From: Clostridiales bacterium
GTDB lineage: Bacteria > Bacillota > Clostridia > Lachnospirales > Lachnospiraceae
Assembly: GCA_012523775.1 (NCBI GenBank)
Contig: JAAYTK010000044.1
Span: 1-55,444 of the forward strand
DNA length: 55,444 nucleotides
Reading direction: 5' to 3'
Shown: positions 37,065 to 45,822 of the stretch, piece by piece
How positions within the stretch are numbered: the first letter of the stretch is position 1
Layout: every line of letters begins with the position of its first letter
The notes under the pieces: generated by a model
What the model was told of the DNA's origin: nothing
The model's database searches: none
What the model saw: the letters and a program-made list of their open reading frames with translations, nothing else
Program-made: the position numbers and the translations under genes

Positions 37065-38414
37065 CTATTCATGTACCACATGTCCCTGTTCTTCCAGCTT
37101 TGTGACAATTTTATTTACTATGTCTTCACAGAGCTCATCGGTTATTGCTTCTGCCATAACCCGAATTACAGGCTCTGTTCCGCTTTCTCTGACAAGAATT
37201 CTTCCATCTCTGCCCAACTCCTCGCCGAGCTTGGATACATAATCCGTTATCTCAGTATCTTCTCTTACATCTGACTTATTCTTTACTCTTACATTGACCA
37301 GCTTCTGTGGATAAATACGGACCTCTTTACATAGCTCCGAGAGCTTAGCCTTGCTCTCAAGCATAACCTCCATAATCTTTAATGAGGTCAATATCCCGTC
37401 TCCGGTTGCGGAATGCTTACTGAATATAATATGGCCCGACTGTTCACCCCCAAGGGAATGTCCGTTCGTCTGCATATTCTCATATACGTACTTATCGCCC
37501 ACCTTGGTCTGCTCATAATTAATTCCCTTTCGCTCGAGAGCCTCATAAAGCCCCATATTGGACATAACAGTTGTGACTACCGTGTTATTGCTTAAATCAT
37601 TTTTCTGCTTCATGTATACACCACATATATACATGATTAAATCCCCGTCTATAATATTACCATTTTCATCAACAGCCAAACATCTATCCGCATCACCGTC
37701 ATATGCAAAGCCCACATCCAGGCTATTTTCAACTACATGCTTTTGTAAAGCCTTCATATTAGTAGAGCCACAGTTTTTATTGATATTCGTTCCGTCAGGC
37801 TCATTGCCTATTACATAGGTTTTTGCTCCTAATGCATCAAAAACCCCCTTTGCAATAGTGGTCGCCGAACCGTTTGCCAGATCTAAGCCCACCTTAATTC
37901 CTTGAAATGAACGGGTTGCTAAGGATATAAGATATCCGATATATCGGTTTCTGCCTATTGCATAATCCACCGTTTTTCCGATATGTTCTCTTGTCATAAG
38001 TGGTATTATATCTTCATCACTATCTATGTAGTCCTCTATTAATTTCTCAACATCTGCCTCCAGCTTACAGCCGTTACCGTTAAACACCTTTATGCCGTTA
38101 TCATAAAATGGATTGTGACTAGCTGAAATCATAATCCCACAATCAAATCTTTCAGTCCTGACCACATAAGATATACTGGGTGTAGAGGTTACATGCAGCA
38201 GATACACATCGGCTCCGCTTGCAGTTAATCCGGCAACGAGAGAATATTCGAACATGTAACTGGATCTTCTGGTATCCTTACCGATAACTATATTAGCTTT
38301 ATGGTCTTTTCCGTAGTAATATCCTAAAAACCTTCCAACCTTAAATGCATGCTCAACAGTCAAATCTACATTAGCCTCTCCACGAAAACCATCGGTTCCA
38401 AAATATTTACCCAT
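37065..38414 (-). CDS. glmM: Phosphoglucosamine mutase
   Basis: A 449-residue alpha-D-phosphohexomutase that converts glucosamine 6-phosphate to glucosamine 1-phosphate for UDP-GlcNAc and the wall. The phosphoserine S98 lies in ISASHNPF, the Mg-binding loop DGDADR at 239-244, the sugar-binding GGEQSGH follows, and the phosphate-binding RESGTEP is near the C-terminus. GEQSGH favours GlmM over phosphomannomutase. A GGAAAGG site precedes the ATG. It is not linked to cdaA/ybbR as in Bacillus, and appears transcribed alone. Confidence 0.94.
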   Translation of the reverse strand: MGKYFGTDGFRGEANVDLTVEHAFKVGRFLGYYYGKDHKANIVIGKDTRRSSYMFEYSLVAGLTASGADVYLLHVTSTPSISYVVRTERFDCGIMISASHNPFYDNGIKVFNGNGCKLEADVEKLIEDYIDSDEDIIPLMTREHIGKTVDYAIGRNRYIGYLISLATRSFQGIKVGLDLANGSATTIAKGVFDALGAKTYVIGNEPDGTNINKNCGSTNMKALQKHVVENSLDVGFAYDGDADRCLAVDENGNIIDGDLIMYICGVYMKQKNDLSNNTVVTTVMSNMGLYEALERKGINYEQTKVGDKYVYENMQTNGHSLGGEQSGHIIFSKHSATGDGILTSLKIMEVMLESKAKLSELCKEVRIYPQKLVNVRVKNKSDVREDTEITDYVSKLGEELGRDGRILVRESGTEPVIRVMAEAITDELCEDIVNKIVTKLEEQGHVVHE

Positions 38415-38566
38415 AAATTTAATCCTTTCCTGTTGCTTAATTATGACATAGACTTATATGTAAATATATGCTGATAAAATATAATTGCATACCATTATAC
38501 TACATCGTCTCTTATTTTAACATATTCTGAACTTTTTTGAAAAGCAAATTTATTCTGTTATAATCA

Positions 38567-38603
38567 AAACGGTGTCAAGCATCTTAGTGCCTGACACCGT
38601 TTT
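38567..38603 (-). terminator. Terminator of the ssp gene
   Basis: Arms aacggtgtca (38568-38577) and tgacaccgtt (38592-38601) with one further inner pairing block. The minus strand follows with UUUUGAUU. Confidence 0.75.
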
Positions 38604-38634
38604 CACTGTCGGCATACGCCGGATATATTAGTCA

Positions 38635-38859
38635 TTATTGTCCGGACTGCCCTGACATGGCCTGTTCCTGGCTACGGATCATACGTCTTACCATTTCTCC
38701 ACCAACAGAACCGTTTTGTCTGCTGGTTAAATCGCCATTATAACCCTGCTTTAAAGGAACGCCAAGTTCGTTGGCAACTTCCATTTTAAAACGATTAAGG
38801 GCTTCCCTTGCCTGAGGAACTTCAACTCTGTTAGAACCACTATTATTGTTACTTGCCAT
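38635..38859 (-). CDS. Alpha/beta-type small acid-soluble spore protein
   Basis: A 74-residue SASP. It has the germination-protease site region (FKMEVANELGV) and the DNA-binding GYNGDLTSRQNGSVGG and MVRRMI blocks. SASPs coat spore DNA in an A-like form and give UV resistance, then supply amino acids on germination. I chose ATG 38859 with GGAGGTG upstream; an in-frame start at 38895 adds 12 residues of non-family sequence. It shows that the organism forms endospores. No sigma-G promoter could be set with confidence. Confidence 0.95.
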   Translation of the reverse strand: MASNNNSGSNRVEVPQAREALNRFKMEVANELGVPLKQGYNGDLTSRQNGSVGGEMVRRMIRSQEQAMSGQSGQ

Positions 38860-39056
38860 TATTTTCACCTCCGTTTGAATTATCAAAGCAAACAATTAAC
38901 AAAATCAACTTGTAGGTTCAGCGGTATAAAGTTATTTTTATCCGCAGGTGATTTGTTCTTGTATTGCTTGTAATCATATTGTTAACAGAGTAGGCAAATA
39001 TTATGATGGTAATTATTGTTCCTATATCCAATGAAAATAAATGAAAATCAAATTAA

Positions 39057-39112
39057 ATAAACTTATTTTAGGAGGGTGCATTATGTGTTATGCACCCTCC
39101 CGATAAGTTTTG
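39057..39112 (-). terminator. Terminator of the solute-binding protein gene
   Basis: Eleven-base arms (39071-39081 with 39090-39100) around TATGTGTT, extended by aaactta/taagttt pairing outside an internal loop. The remainder of 38860-39155 shows no other feature. Confidence 0.7.
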
Positions 39113-39155
39113 AAACATCTCTATATTATATTATGAATTAATGTTTTAACGACAC

Positions 39156-40592
39156 TTAATTACCGGTATCCTCTCCGTTGGCTTTATCAATATGTGCCTG
39201 CCACTGTGCCATAACCTTTTCTACTGTCTCTGCGGGAGATAATGCTCCTGCATCCAAATCGTATGTAACATCGCCATAGTCAATACCGGCTATCATTGAT
39301 AATTGAGAAATCATTCCATGCTCAGGCTCATAGAATAACGGTAATGTCTCCTCTACAGCTCTGAAATCTCTGAATAGCGGATAGAACTGGGTCTGCCAGT
39401 CATCATCATCATAACCCGGAGTGGTTTCAGTATATAGGTTATATGCAAATGCAACGTCTTCGGCTCTTTCTTTATCATGTGTAACCGGCATAACTATTAC
39501 GTTTTCAGTAAATACGGTCATCATTTCACCCTCAGGTCCCTTCGGGAATATTACGAAGCCCCAATCGTCCTCCATATCCTTCCAGGTGCTAACCTTATAC
39601 TGCTCTGCACATTGCATAGCCACTTGGCCTTCTTTGAACTTGTCAATAAACCAATCCCAATCCTCTGCATGATTTTCAGGCAGCGGATAATGATAGCCTT
39701 TCTCATACAAGCTCCAGCCCCATTCTAAAGCTTTAAGGAAATTAGGCTCGCCTGTTGCATTGTAGAACTTACCGTCTTTAATTCCTATAAATTTAGCGTT
39801 GTTAGAGAATACACATCCTCTGAAGAAGTCCTTAGAGAAACTGGCGATACCATATACATCCGGTATACCGTCATTATCAATATCACGGGTTGTTCGTCTT
39901 GCTATATCCTCAAGAGCTTCCCAGGTCCATTCATCATTGGCCTGAAGATCATATGGAAGGTCAGGATCAAGGCCTGCTTCTTCTAATAATCTCTTGTTCC
40001 AAAATACTCCCAGTCTAGGCTCCATTCTTCCGGTTGCCATACCATATACATGGCCATCCATAGTCATCATTTCTTTAACCTGAGGATTCCATTTCTCCTC
40101 GGTAAAATCAAAGCTCTCCAAGGTATCTAAAGGATATAGAAGACCTTGTGTTAATGGAGCAGCAATAAACTTCTGATCCATCACAAATATATCTGCCGCA
40201 GGATTTCCGGACATTATAGAGGTGACCACTATCTCTTGATATTCTCCCCAGCTACCTATGTTTTCACGAGTTATGGTAAAATTATATTTTTCCATAAACT
40301 CCTCTCTGAATTTCAGAGTGTCTTCCTCCCTCTTGTTGGTAGGTTCAGGATTCGGGTTGGTAGTCCACCAGTCAGCGATTACAATCGTTGTTCCCTTAAG
40401 ATCTCTTGGCGGTTCTGTGGGTACCGGTGTTGCTGCTTCCTCTTCCTTTTCGTCCTTTTGCGCAACAGTAGGTGCAGCTGTAGGCTCTGCCGGTTCCAGC
40501 GGTTCTTCCTTGCTGCCACAAGCTGTCAGCCCCCAAATAAGCATTGAAGAAATCAATATTAATCCAAATATCTTTTTCCAATTACTTTTCAT
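39156..40592 (-). CDS. Extracellular solute-binding lipoprotein (sugar ABC type)
   Basis: A 478-residue lipoprotein: signal peptide with lipobox LTAC (C25), a Pro/Glu/Thr-rich linker (28-62) and a periplasmic-binding fold (family 1 type) starting ADWWTTNPNPEP. Relatives capture oligosaccharides for ABC import. No permease or ATPase gene is near, so it is an orphan that either uses a distant transporter or acts as a sensor. AGGAGG precedes the ATG. The strongly Trp-rich binding domain suits carbohydrate ligands, but the ligand is not known. Confidence 0.9.
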   Translation of the reverse strand: MKSNWKKIFGLILISSMLIWGLTACGSKEEPLEPAEPTAAPTVAQKDEKEEEAATPVPTEPPRDLKGTTIVIADWWTTNPNPEPTNKREEDTLKFREEFMEKYNFTITRENIGSWGEYQEIVVTSIMSGNPAADIFVMDQKFIAAPLTQGLLYPLDTLESFDFTEEKWNPQVKEMMTMDGHVYGMATGRMEPRLGVFWNKRLLEEAGLDPDLPYDLQANDEWTWEALEDIARRTTRDIDNDGIPDVYGIASFSKDFFRGCVFSNNAKFIGIKDGKFYNATGEPNFLKALEWGWSLYEKGYHYPLPENHAEDWDWFIDKFKEGQVAMQCAEQYKVSTWKDMEDDWGFVIFPKGPEGEMMTVFTENVIVMPVTHDKERAEDVAFAYNLYTETTPGYDDDDWQTQFYPLFRDFRAVEETLPLFYEPEHGMISQLSMIAGIDYGDVTYDLDAGALSPAETVEKVMAQWQAHIDKANGEDTGN

Positions 40593-40755
40593 AAAATACC
40601 CTCCTTTTTAATATAAGTATATTTTACCATATCAGACAAAAAATTGGAACTATTTTAATCAAAATTAGTATTGATAATATCCCGAAATTTATTGGAATAA
40701 TAACCCGTTACTTTTTAACATATAAATATATAAAAATACTAAAAGAGGCTTGCTT

Positions 40756-42069
40756 ATGCTCTCGTCACTATCATCGCTTAACAAATTTTTATGGGGTATT
40801 CCGATGCCGATTCTGTTGTTTGGTGTTCATATATATTTTACGGTTCATCTGAAGGGCATTCAAAGGCACATAGGAAAGGCAATACATCTTTCAGTAAAGC
40901 AGGACGATTGTTCAGAGGGAGATATCAGCGCTTTTGCCGCTCTGACCGCCACCCTGGCGGCTACCATAGGAACAGGCAATATTGTTGGAGTCTCAACCGC
41001 AGTAGCTCTCGGAGGACCCGGTGCAATATTCTGGTGCTGGCTGACAGGTCTCTTTGGTATGGCAACCTCCTATGCAGAATGCTTCCTGGGTGTACAATTC
41101 AGAAGAAAAACAGAGGATAAAACATTTATAGGGGGTCCCATGTATGCTATCGAATACGGCATGAATAAAAGATGGCTTGCTATTCTCTTTAGTCTGTTTA
41201 CTTTAATTGCATCATACGGCGTAGGTTGTTCCACACAGGCGAGAGCGATAACCGAAACATTCCAAACCCTATGGGGATTTCCTGAATTTATTGTGGGTGT
41301 TGTTGTAGCCATTATTGTCGGTCTTGTAATAGTAGGGGGAATAAAATCCATCGGGAAAATCTGCATGAGGCTTGTCCCTACTATGGGATTTTTCTATTTA
41401 TTCGCATGTATAATCATATTAATAATTAATCGGGGATATATAATGCAGGCTTTTTATATTATCTTAAAGTCCGCCTTCCTTCCTTCAAAGCTTCCTGCGG
41501 CAGTAACAGGCGGATTTATTGGCGGAGGCCTAAAAATTGCCGCCAGATACGGAATCGCAAGAGGATTGTTCACAAATGAAGCAGGCCTTGGATCTGCGGC
41601 TATAGCTGCTGCAGGTGCCAAGACCTCTAATCCCGCAAGACAGGCTCTGATATCCATGAGCGCAACCTTCTGGGACACCGTTATTATGTGTGCAATAACC
41701 GGGATGGTAATTGTCACAAATCTACTTAGATATCCGGGCTCAGCAGAAGGCTATTCCTTCGCCGAGCTTACTACTGCTGCCTTTGAACCTATTCCCTTCG
41801 GAAGAATTATTCTGGGCATATCACTAATAGCTTTTGCTATCGCAACCTTGATAGGATGGTCCTATTTTGGAGAAAAAGCAGTAGAATATTTATTTGGAAA
41901 ATCCGGAATCAATACATACCGCATATGCTATATAATTATGATCTATGTGGGTTCTGTCATGTCTCTAAGGCTTGTTTGGGAGCTTACTGACTTTGTGAAT
42001 GCACTTATGGCTATCCCTAATCTTATATGCCTTCTTTACTTACGACACAGAATAACACCGTATAAATAA
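40756..42069 (+). CDS. Sodium:alanine/glycine symporter (AGCS family)
   Basis: A membrane protein of about 437 residues with some ten helices that takes up alanine or glycine with Na+. The family signature LTATLAATIGTGNIVGVSTA is split across 58-77, with GGPGAIFWCW just after; NEAGLGSAAIAAA is the second conserved block. I chose ATG 40756, seven bases after GAGG; the frame can be extended only two codons to a TTG at 40750. It appears to be transcribed alone. Confidence 0.92.
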   Translation: MLSSLSSLNKFLWGIPMPILLFGVHIYFTVHLKGIQRHIGKAIHLSVKQDDCSEGDISAFAALTATLAATIGTGNIVGVSTAVALGGPGAIFWCWLTGLFGMATSYAECFLGVQFRRKTEDKTFIGGPMYAIEYGMNKRWLAILFSLFTLIASYGVGCSTQARAITETFQTLWGFPEFIVGVVVAIIVGLVIVGGIKSIGKICMRLVPTMGFFYLFACIIILIINRGYIMQAFYIILKSAFLPSKLPAAVTGGFIGGGLKIAARYGIARGLFTNEAGLGSAAIAAAGAKTSNPARQALISMSATFWDTVIMCAITGMVIVTNLLRYPGSAEGYSFAELTTAAFEPIPFGRIILGISLIAFAIATLIGWSYFGEKAVEYLFGKSGINTYRICYIIMIYVGSVMSLRLVWELTDFVNALMAIPNLICLLYLRHRITPYK

Positions 42070-42082
42070 TATTTAATAAAAT

Positions 42083-42640
42083 CTACTTATATCCTTTGTA
42101 TAAGATATTGTCCGCAACCCTAAGAGCCTCATCCTTACCCATCAGTTTGTTAATAATGGACAGTGAGAAATTAATCGCCGCACCCACTCCTCTTGAGGTG
42201 ATAATATTACCATCCTCCACCACATCGGTATCTTCTACAATACTTCCGGTCATTTTGCTCTCAAATCCCGGATAACATGTTGCTCTCTTTCCTGTTAGAA
42301 TACCTTTGGCTGCAAGCACACTGGGAGCCGCACATATTGCCGCTATATTTTTGTTTTTCTTATGGAACTCTCTTAATAATATATCCAGTCCCTTATGCTC
42401 CATTAAATGAGCCGTACCCGGCATACCGCCCGGTAGAACTAAAAGATCTGCATCATTAAAATCAGTGTCCTCAAATAAAGCATCAGCCATAACACCGATA
42501 CTATGGGAGCCTGTAACCTTTATATTTCCCGTTATGGATATCATAGATATATCGATTCGGGCTCTTCTGAGTAAATCCACCACAGTCAATGCTTCTATCT
42601 CCTCAAAACCGTCAGCAAGAAAAATATATACCTTTGACAT
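42083..42640 (-). CDS. DJ-1/PfpI family protein
   Basis: A 185-residue protein of the DJ-1/ThiJ group. The nucleophile-elbow cysteine C103 lies in AAICAAPSVLA, with acidic residues of DGFEEIEA (10-17) nearby. Members act as deglycases, redox sensors or chaperones; the exact role here is not known. GGAGG precedes the ATG. It converges with the AGCS gene, the two stop codons being only about 13 bases apart. Confidence 0.9.
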   Translation of the reverse strand: MSKVYIFLADGFEEIEALTVVDLLRRARIDISMISITGNIKVTGSHSIGVMADALFEDTDFNDADLLVLPGGMPGTAHLMEHKGLDILLREFHKKNKNIAAICAAPSVLAAKGILTGKRATCYPGFESKMTGSIVEDTDVVEDGNIITSRGVGAAINFSLSIINKLMGKDEALRVADNILYKGYK

Positions 42641-42704
42641 ATGCTACCTCCTTTTTATATTATCCAATGGATATTTATGTGTATTCTAAGCTCATTATAA
42701 TAGA

Positions 42705-42737
42705 AGGAGCATTCGTAATCAAGTAATCGAATGCCCC
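42705..42737 (-). terminator. Possible terminator after the CAA-domain gene
   Basis: Seven-base arms gcattcg (42709-42715) and cgaatgc (42728-42734), extended by partial pairing. The minus-strand tail TCCTTCTATT is only weakly U-rich. Confidence 0.4.
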
Positions 42738-42751
42738 ATCCATTTTATTTT

Positions 42752-44174
42752 TTAGCTCAATAACATTAGACTTGCCACTCCAACATTTTTGAGAGTAAGC
42801 ATCGGCTTACAGCTTATATTTCTCCTAGTAGTTTTCTCAGGACAGACCTCCAACACATAGCAATCATCATAAGGAACATTAAATTCAAAGCATCCACAGG
42901 TCCCTACCTTTTCAGAGCAAATCAATATCTTTTCTTCACCACATACTTTATAAAGCTTAACGATATAGTAATGATTATGACAGCAGCCACAACCCCATAT
43001 ACAACCCAAAATTTTTCCGGGCTCGATCAGACAATCCTTAGACTTCTCCTTAACATAGATTACCTTTGTTCTTGCAGTATGATAGCGAACAGGCACCCTA
43101 ACCGGGTATGGTTTATATTCTATCCTCGTTTCCGCGGGCGGGCAGGGAGGACACTCTGCAACTGGCTGTACGGCGGGAGGAGGTGTCGGTTCCCGAACAG
43201 GGGTTGGAGTCGGTGCGGGTGCAGGCACCCGTGTCGGTATCCGAGGCATGACCGCCGGTCTGATGCCCATGGAACATAGCATTCGGTGCAAGTATGCTTC
43301 CCCATATGGCGGCAGGCACCTCCATATAAATATTGGCGGCATCCTCAAATACATATAATGTACGGTTGGCCAGATTCTCACTACCCCAAAGACCATATTG
43401 AAGATGTGCATTATTACCTGTCCTAAATATAACAATTGCAATACTTCCGTTAGGTATTTCAAAACGAAGCTCTTTATCCAGTATCCCATTCGGTCTTGCA
43501 TCGATTACAAATACATTTTGTACAGGGTCATTTCCACGAAGAATTTTCTCATGAAAATGGTCAGTCACTGTACCATTTGCGTTAAGATTTGTAATGCATT
43601 CATGATAGAATTCTATGCTTTCTCTTGCATCGTCGAAGAATTCACTGACATCAGCACCGATTCTTGACGCCGGTATAAAACGGGGTACATCATAGCTCGA
43701 TATGATATAATGCGAACCTCTGTCACCGGGGATCCAGTACTGACTTCCTCCCTGGGCCTGATATAATACTTTTAACTCCTGTATCTGATCATCTGTACCA
43801 TCCTTACCTATCAGATAAGTGCTTCCTTCTGCTGCTCGAAAATTTCCTCCGGCAACCACATGACCGACTACGACTAACGGCCCCTGCATGGCAATGTTTC
43901 TTCCAACCAGAAATCTGACAAGGTCCGGACTATATCCCGTTCCTGTTAAATTTCCGTCATTTCCGTAAGCGAGAGTTAACCCTCTGGGACTGACAAAATC
44001 CCTTCTTACTGCGAATGCGCCTTTTGTATCTACAATATTATTGGCATCACCAAAAACTATAGCATTAAAATTAGAGGCAATTCCAAACGGCTGACCAGCT
44101 ATATCATACCAATTTATATCTTCATATGGAATTCCGGCATATGGCAGATTACCGTTTCTTTGACTGTCAAACAT
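42752..44174 (-). pseudogene. CAA-domain surface or spore protein, one apparent +1 frameshift
   Basis: The first frame (44174 to about 43220) encodes a choice-of-anchor A domain: FNAIVFGDANN, GPLVVVGHVVAGG and GSILAPNA. After APNAMFHGHQTGG the frame turns into an unlikely Thr/Cys/Arg-rich tail and stops at 43113. From about 43250 the next frame encodes what looks like the true continuation: a Pro-rich linker (PTRVPAPAPTPTPV...), then a Cys-rich C-terminal domain (GCIWGCGCC, CEKVGTCGCFEF) to 42752. A shift of +1 in the range 43250-43190 joins the two. No signal peptide is seen, so a spore-coat role is possible. AGGAGG precedes ATG 44174. It could be a true mutation, recoding or an assembly error. 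Confidence 0.7.
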
Positions 44175-44295
44175 AAGAACCTCCTTGAAATGCAAAATCC
44201 TTGCACCCAATATTCTCAATTCAGTTTATTCATCAGAGAAATATTAGTGCAGGATTTCAATTAGATTCTTATGGATAAAGACATTTTAAGCTAGG

Positions 44296-45630
44296 CTAAT
44301 CATCAGATGAGGTATCCCTACTGATAATATAAAGCTTAACCTTGTCAATTCTCTTATTCTTAACACTTTCCAACTTGAACACCAGATTGTCAATTTCTAT
44401 TGTCCTGTCATCCTCCTCTTTTGGTATCGAGCCTATCTTGTCAATAAGATAACCCGAAATAGTCTCATATTTTTCGGAATATAGATTAAGATCCAGCTTA
44501 TTATTTAACTCACCTAAGGTTAACAGTCCATCAATTATATAGGTATTTGAATCAATCTTTAATATTTTCGGAAGGCCGGGATCATATTCATCTTCAATTT
44601 CTCCCATTACCTCCTCCACAAGGTCCTCCATCGTTACAATACCTGCAAACCCGCCATATTCGTTTATCAGTATGGCAATCTGCTTCTTTGATTGTTGCAG
44701 CTCTCGAAATAATTCCCTGATAAACTTACTGTCGGGAACAAAATAAGGCTTACGAAGTATCGACCTAAGGTCAACATTAAGCGGACCTTGCTTAACAGCT
44801 TCTCTGAGAAAATCCTTAATAAACAGAATTCCGATTACATTATCAATATCCTCATCGTATACGGGTATTCTGGTGTATTTGGCCTTTAGAAGTTCATCTA
44901 CATATTCCTCCGCAGGCTCAGATATGTCTATGGCAAATACATTTATTCTTGGCGTCATTACTTCCTTTGCCATCTTATCATCAAATTCCATTATGGAATT
45001 AATCATTTCTTTTTCTTTGCGATTTAAAACGCCATGAGCCTGGCCTTCCCTAACCAATGATTTTATCTCTTCTCTTGAAAGCATCTCCTCGGCATTGCCT
45101 TCATTTAAGCCAAATGGCTTTGTTACGAGATTAGTGGAGAAGGTTAACAGCTTAATGAACGGAGAGGCTATTTTTGAAATCCCTTTAATTGGCTTGACAC
45201 AAAACATGCTTATTGCCTCTGGTTTCTGTAATGCTATTCTTTTCGGAACCAATTCTCCGAAAACCAAAGTGAAATAAGACAATATTAATGTTATTGCAAC
45301 AAATGAAATCTTATCTCCATATGATACTCCCATATCAATAAACCATTGCCCAACCGGTTTTGAAAGACCTGTTGCGGCAGAAGCACTGGAGAAGAAGCCT
45401 GCCAATGTGATTGCAACCTGAATTGTCGATAGAAATCTTGTGGGTTCATCCAAAAATTTAAGAACCAGCTTTGCACTCTTTTTCCCATCGCCGGCCAGCT
45501 TACGTATTTTAGACTTATTTACAGATACCATCGCCATTTCGGCACAGGCGAAAAAAGCATTAATAAGTGTAAGCACAACCAATATCATAATCTGAATGCC
45601 TATATGATTAGCACTAGGGTCATCTTCCAT
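44296..45630 (-). CDS. CorC/HlyC (CNNM) family membrane protein
   Basis: A 444-residue protein: DUF21 membrane domain with three to four helices (about 15-160), a tandem CBS pair (about 215-335, with MTPRINVFAID and IPVYDEDIDNVIG) and a C-terminal CorC_HlyC domain (about 355-435). Relatives include MpfA (YhdP) of Bacillus and Staphylococcus, which export Mg2+; older annotations call them hemolysins. Metal export is likely by family. GGAGG precedes the ATG. It is transcribed alone. Confidence 0.9.
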   Translation of the reverse strand: MEDDPSANHIGIQIMILVVLTLINAFFACAEMAMVSVNKSKIRKLAGDGKKSAKLVLKFLDEPTRFLSTIQVAITLAGFFSSASAATGLSKPVGQWFIDMGVSYGDKISFVAITLILSYFTLVFGELVPKRIALQKPEAISMFCVKPIKGISKIASPFIKLLTFSTNLVTKPFGLNEGNAEEMLSREEIKSLVREGQAHGVLNRKEKEMINSIMEFDDKMAKEVMTPRINVFAIDISEPAEEYVDELLKAKYTRIPVYDEDIDNVIGILFIKDFLREAVKQGPLNVDLRSILRKPYFVPDSKFIRELFRELQQSKKQIAILINEYGGFAGIVTMEDLVEEVMGEIEDEYDPGLPKILKIDSNTYIIDGLLTLGELNNKLDLNLYSEKYETISGYLIDKIGSIPKEEDDRTIEIDNLVFKLESVKNKRIDKVKLYIISRDTSSDD

Positions 45631-45822
45631 TTTATTTCCTCCAAATAGTAAAAATCGTTGACTGAATTTAATTATGCAAAAAATAGTATATCATAATAGA
45701 ATAAAAAAAACACCAACTTATTAATTCTACGCATTCTTTACATATTACCTTGTCGCTTATGATTGTATTGTATGGCATTTTATAATATACTTATAATACC
45801 AAAAAACAAAGGAGGCGAATTA

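Noticed and set aside
38567-38603. Strong inverted repeat near the SASP gene as a mobile-element end
   Set aside because: It has terminator shape and position after the ssp stop codon, with no second copy seen in the window.
45737-45763. TTTACA and TATGAT before korAB as a promoter
   Set aside because: The spacer is only 15 nt and neither box is strong.
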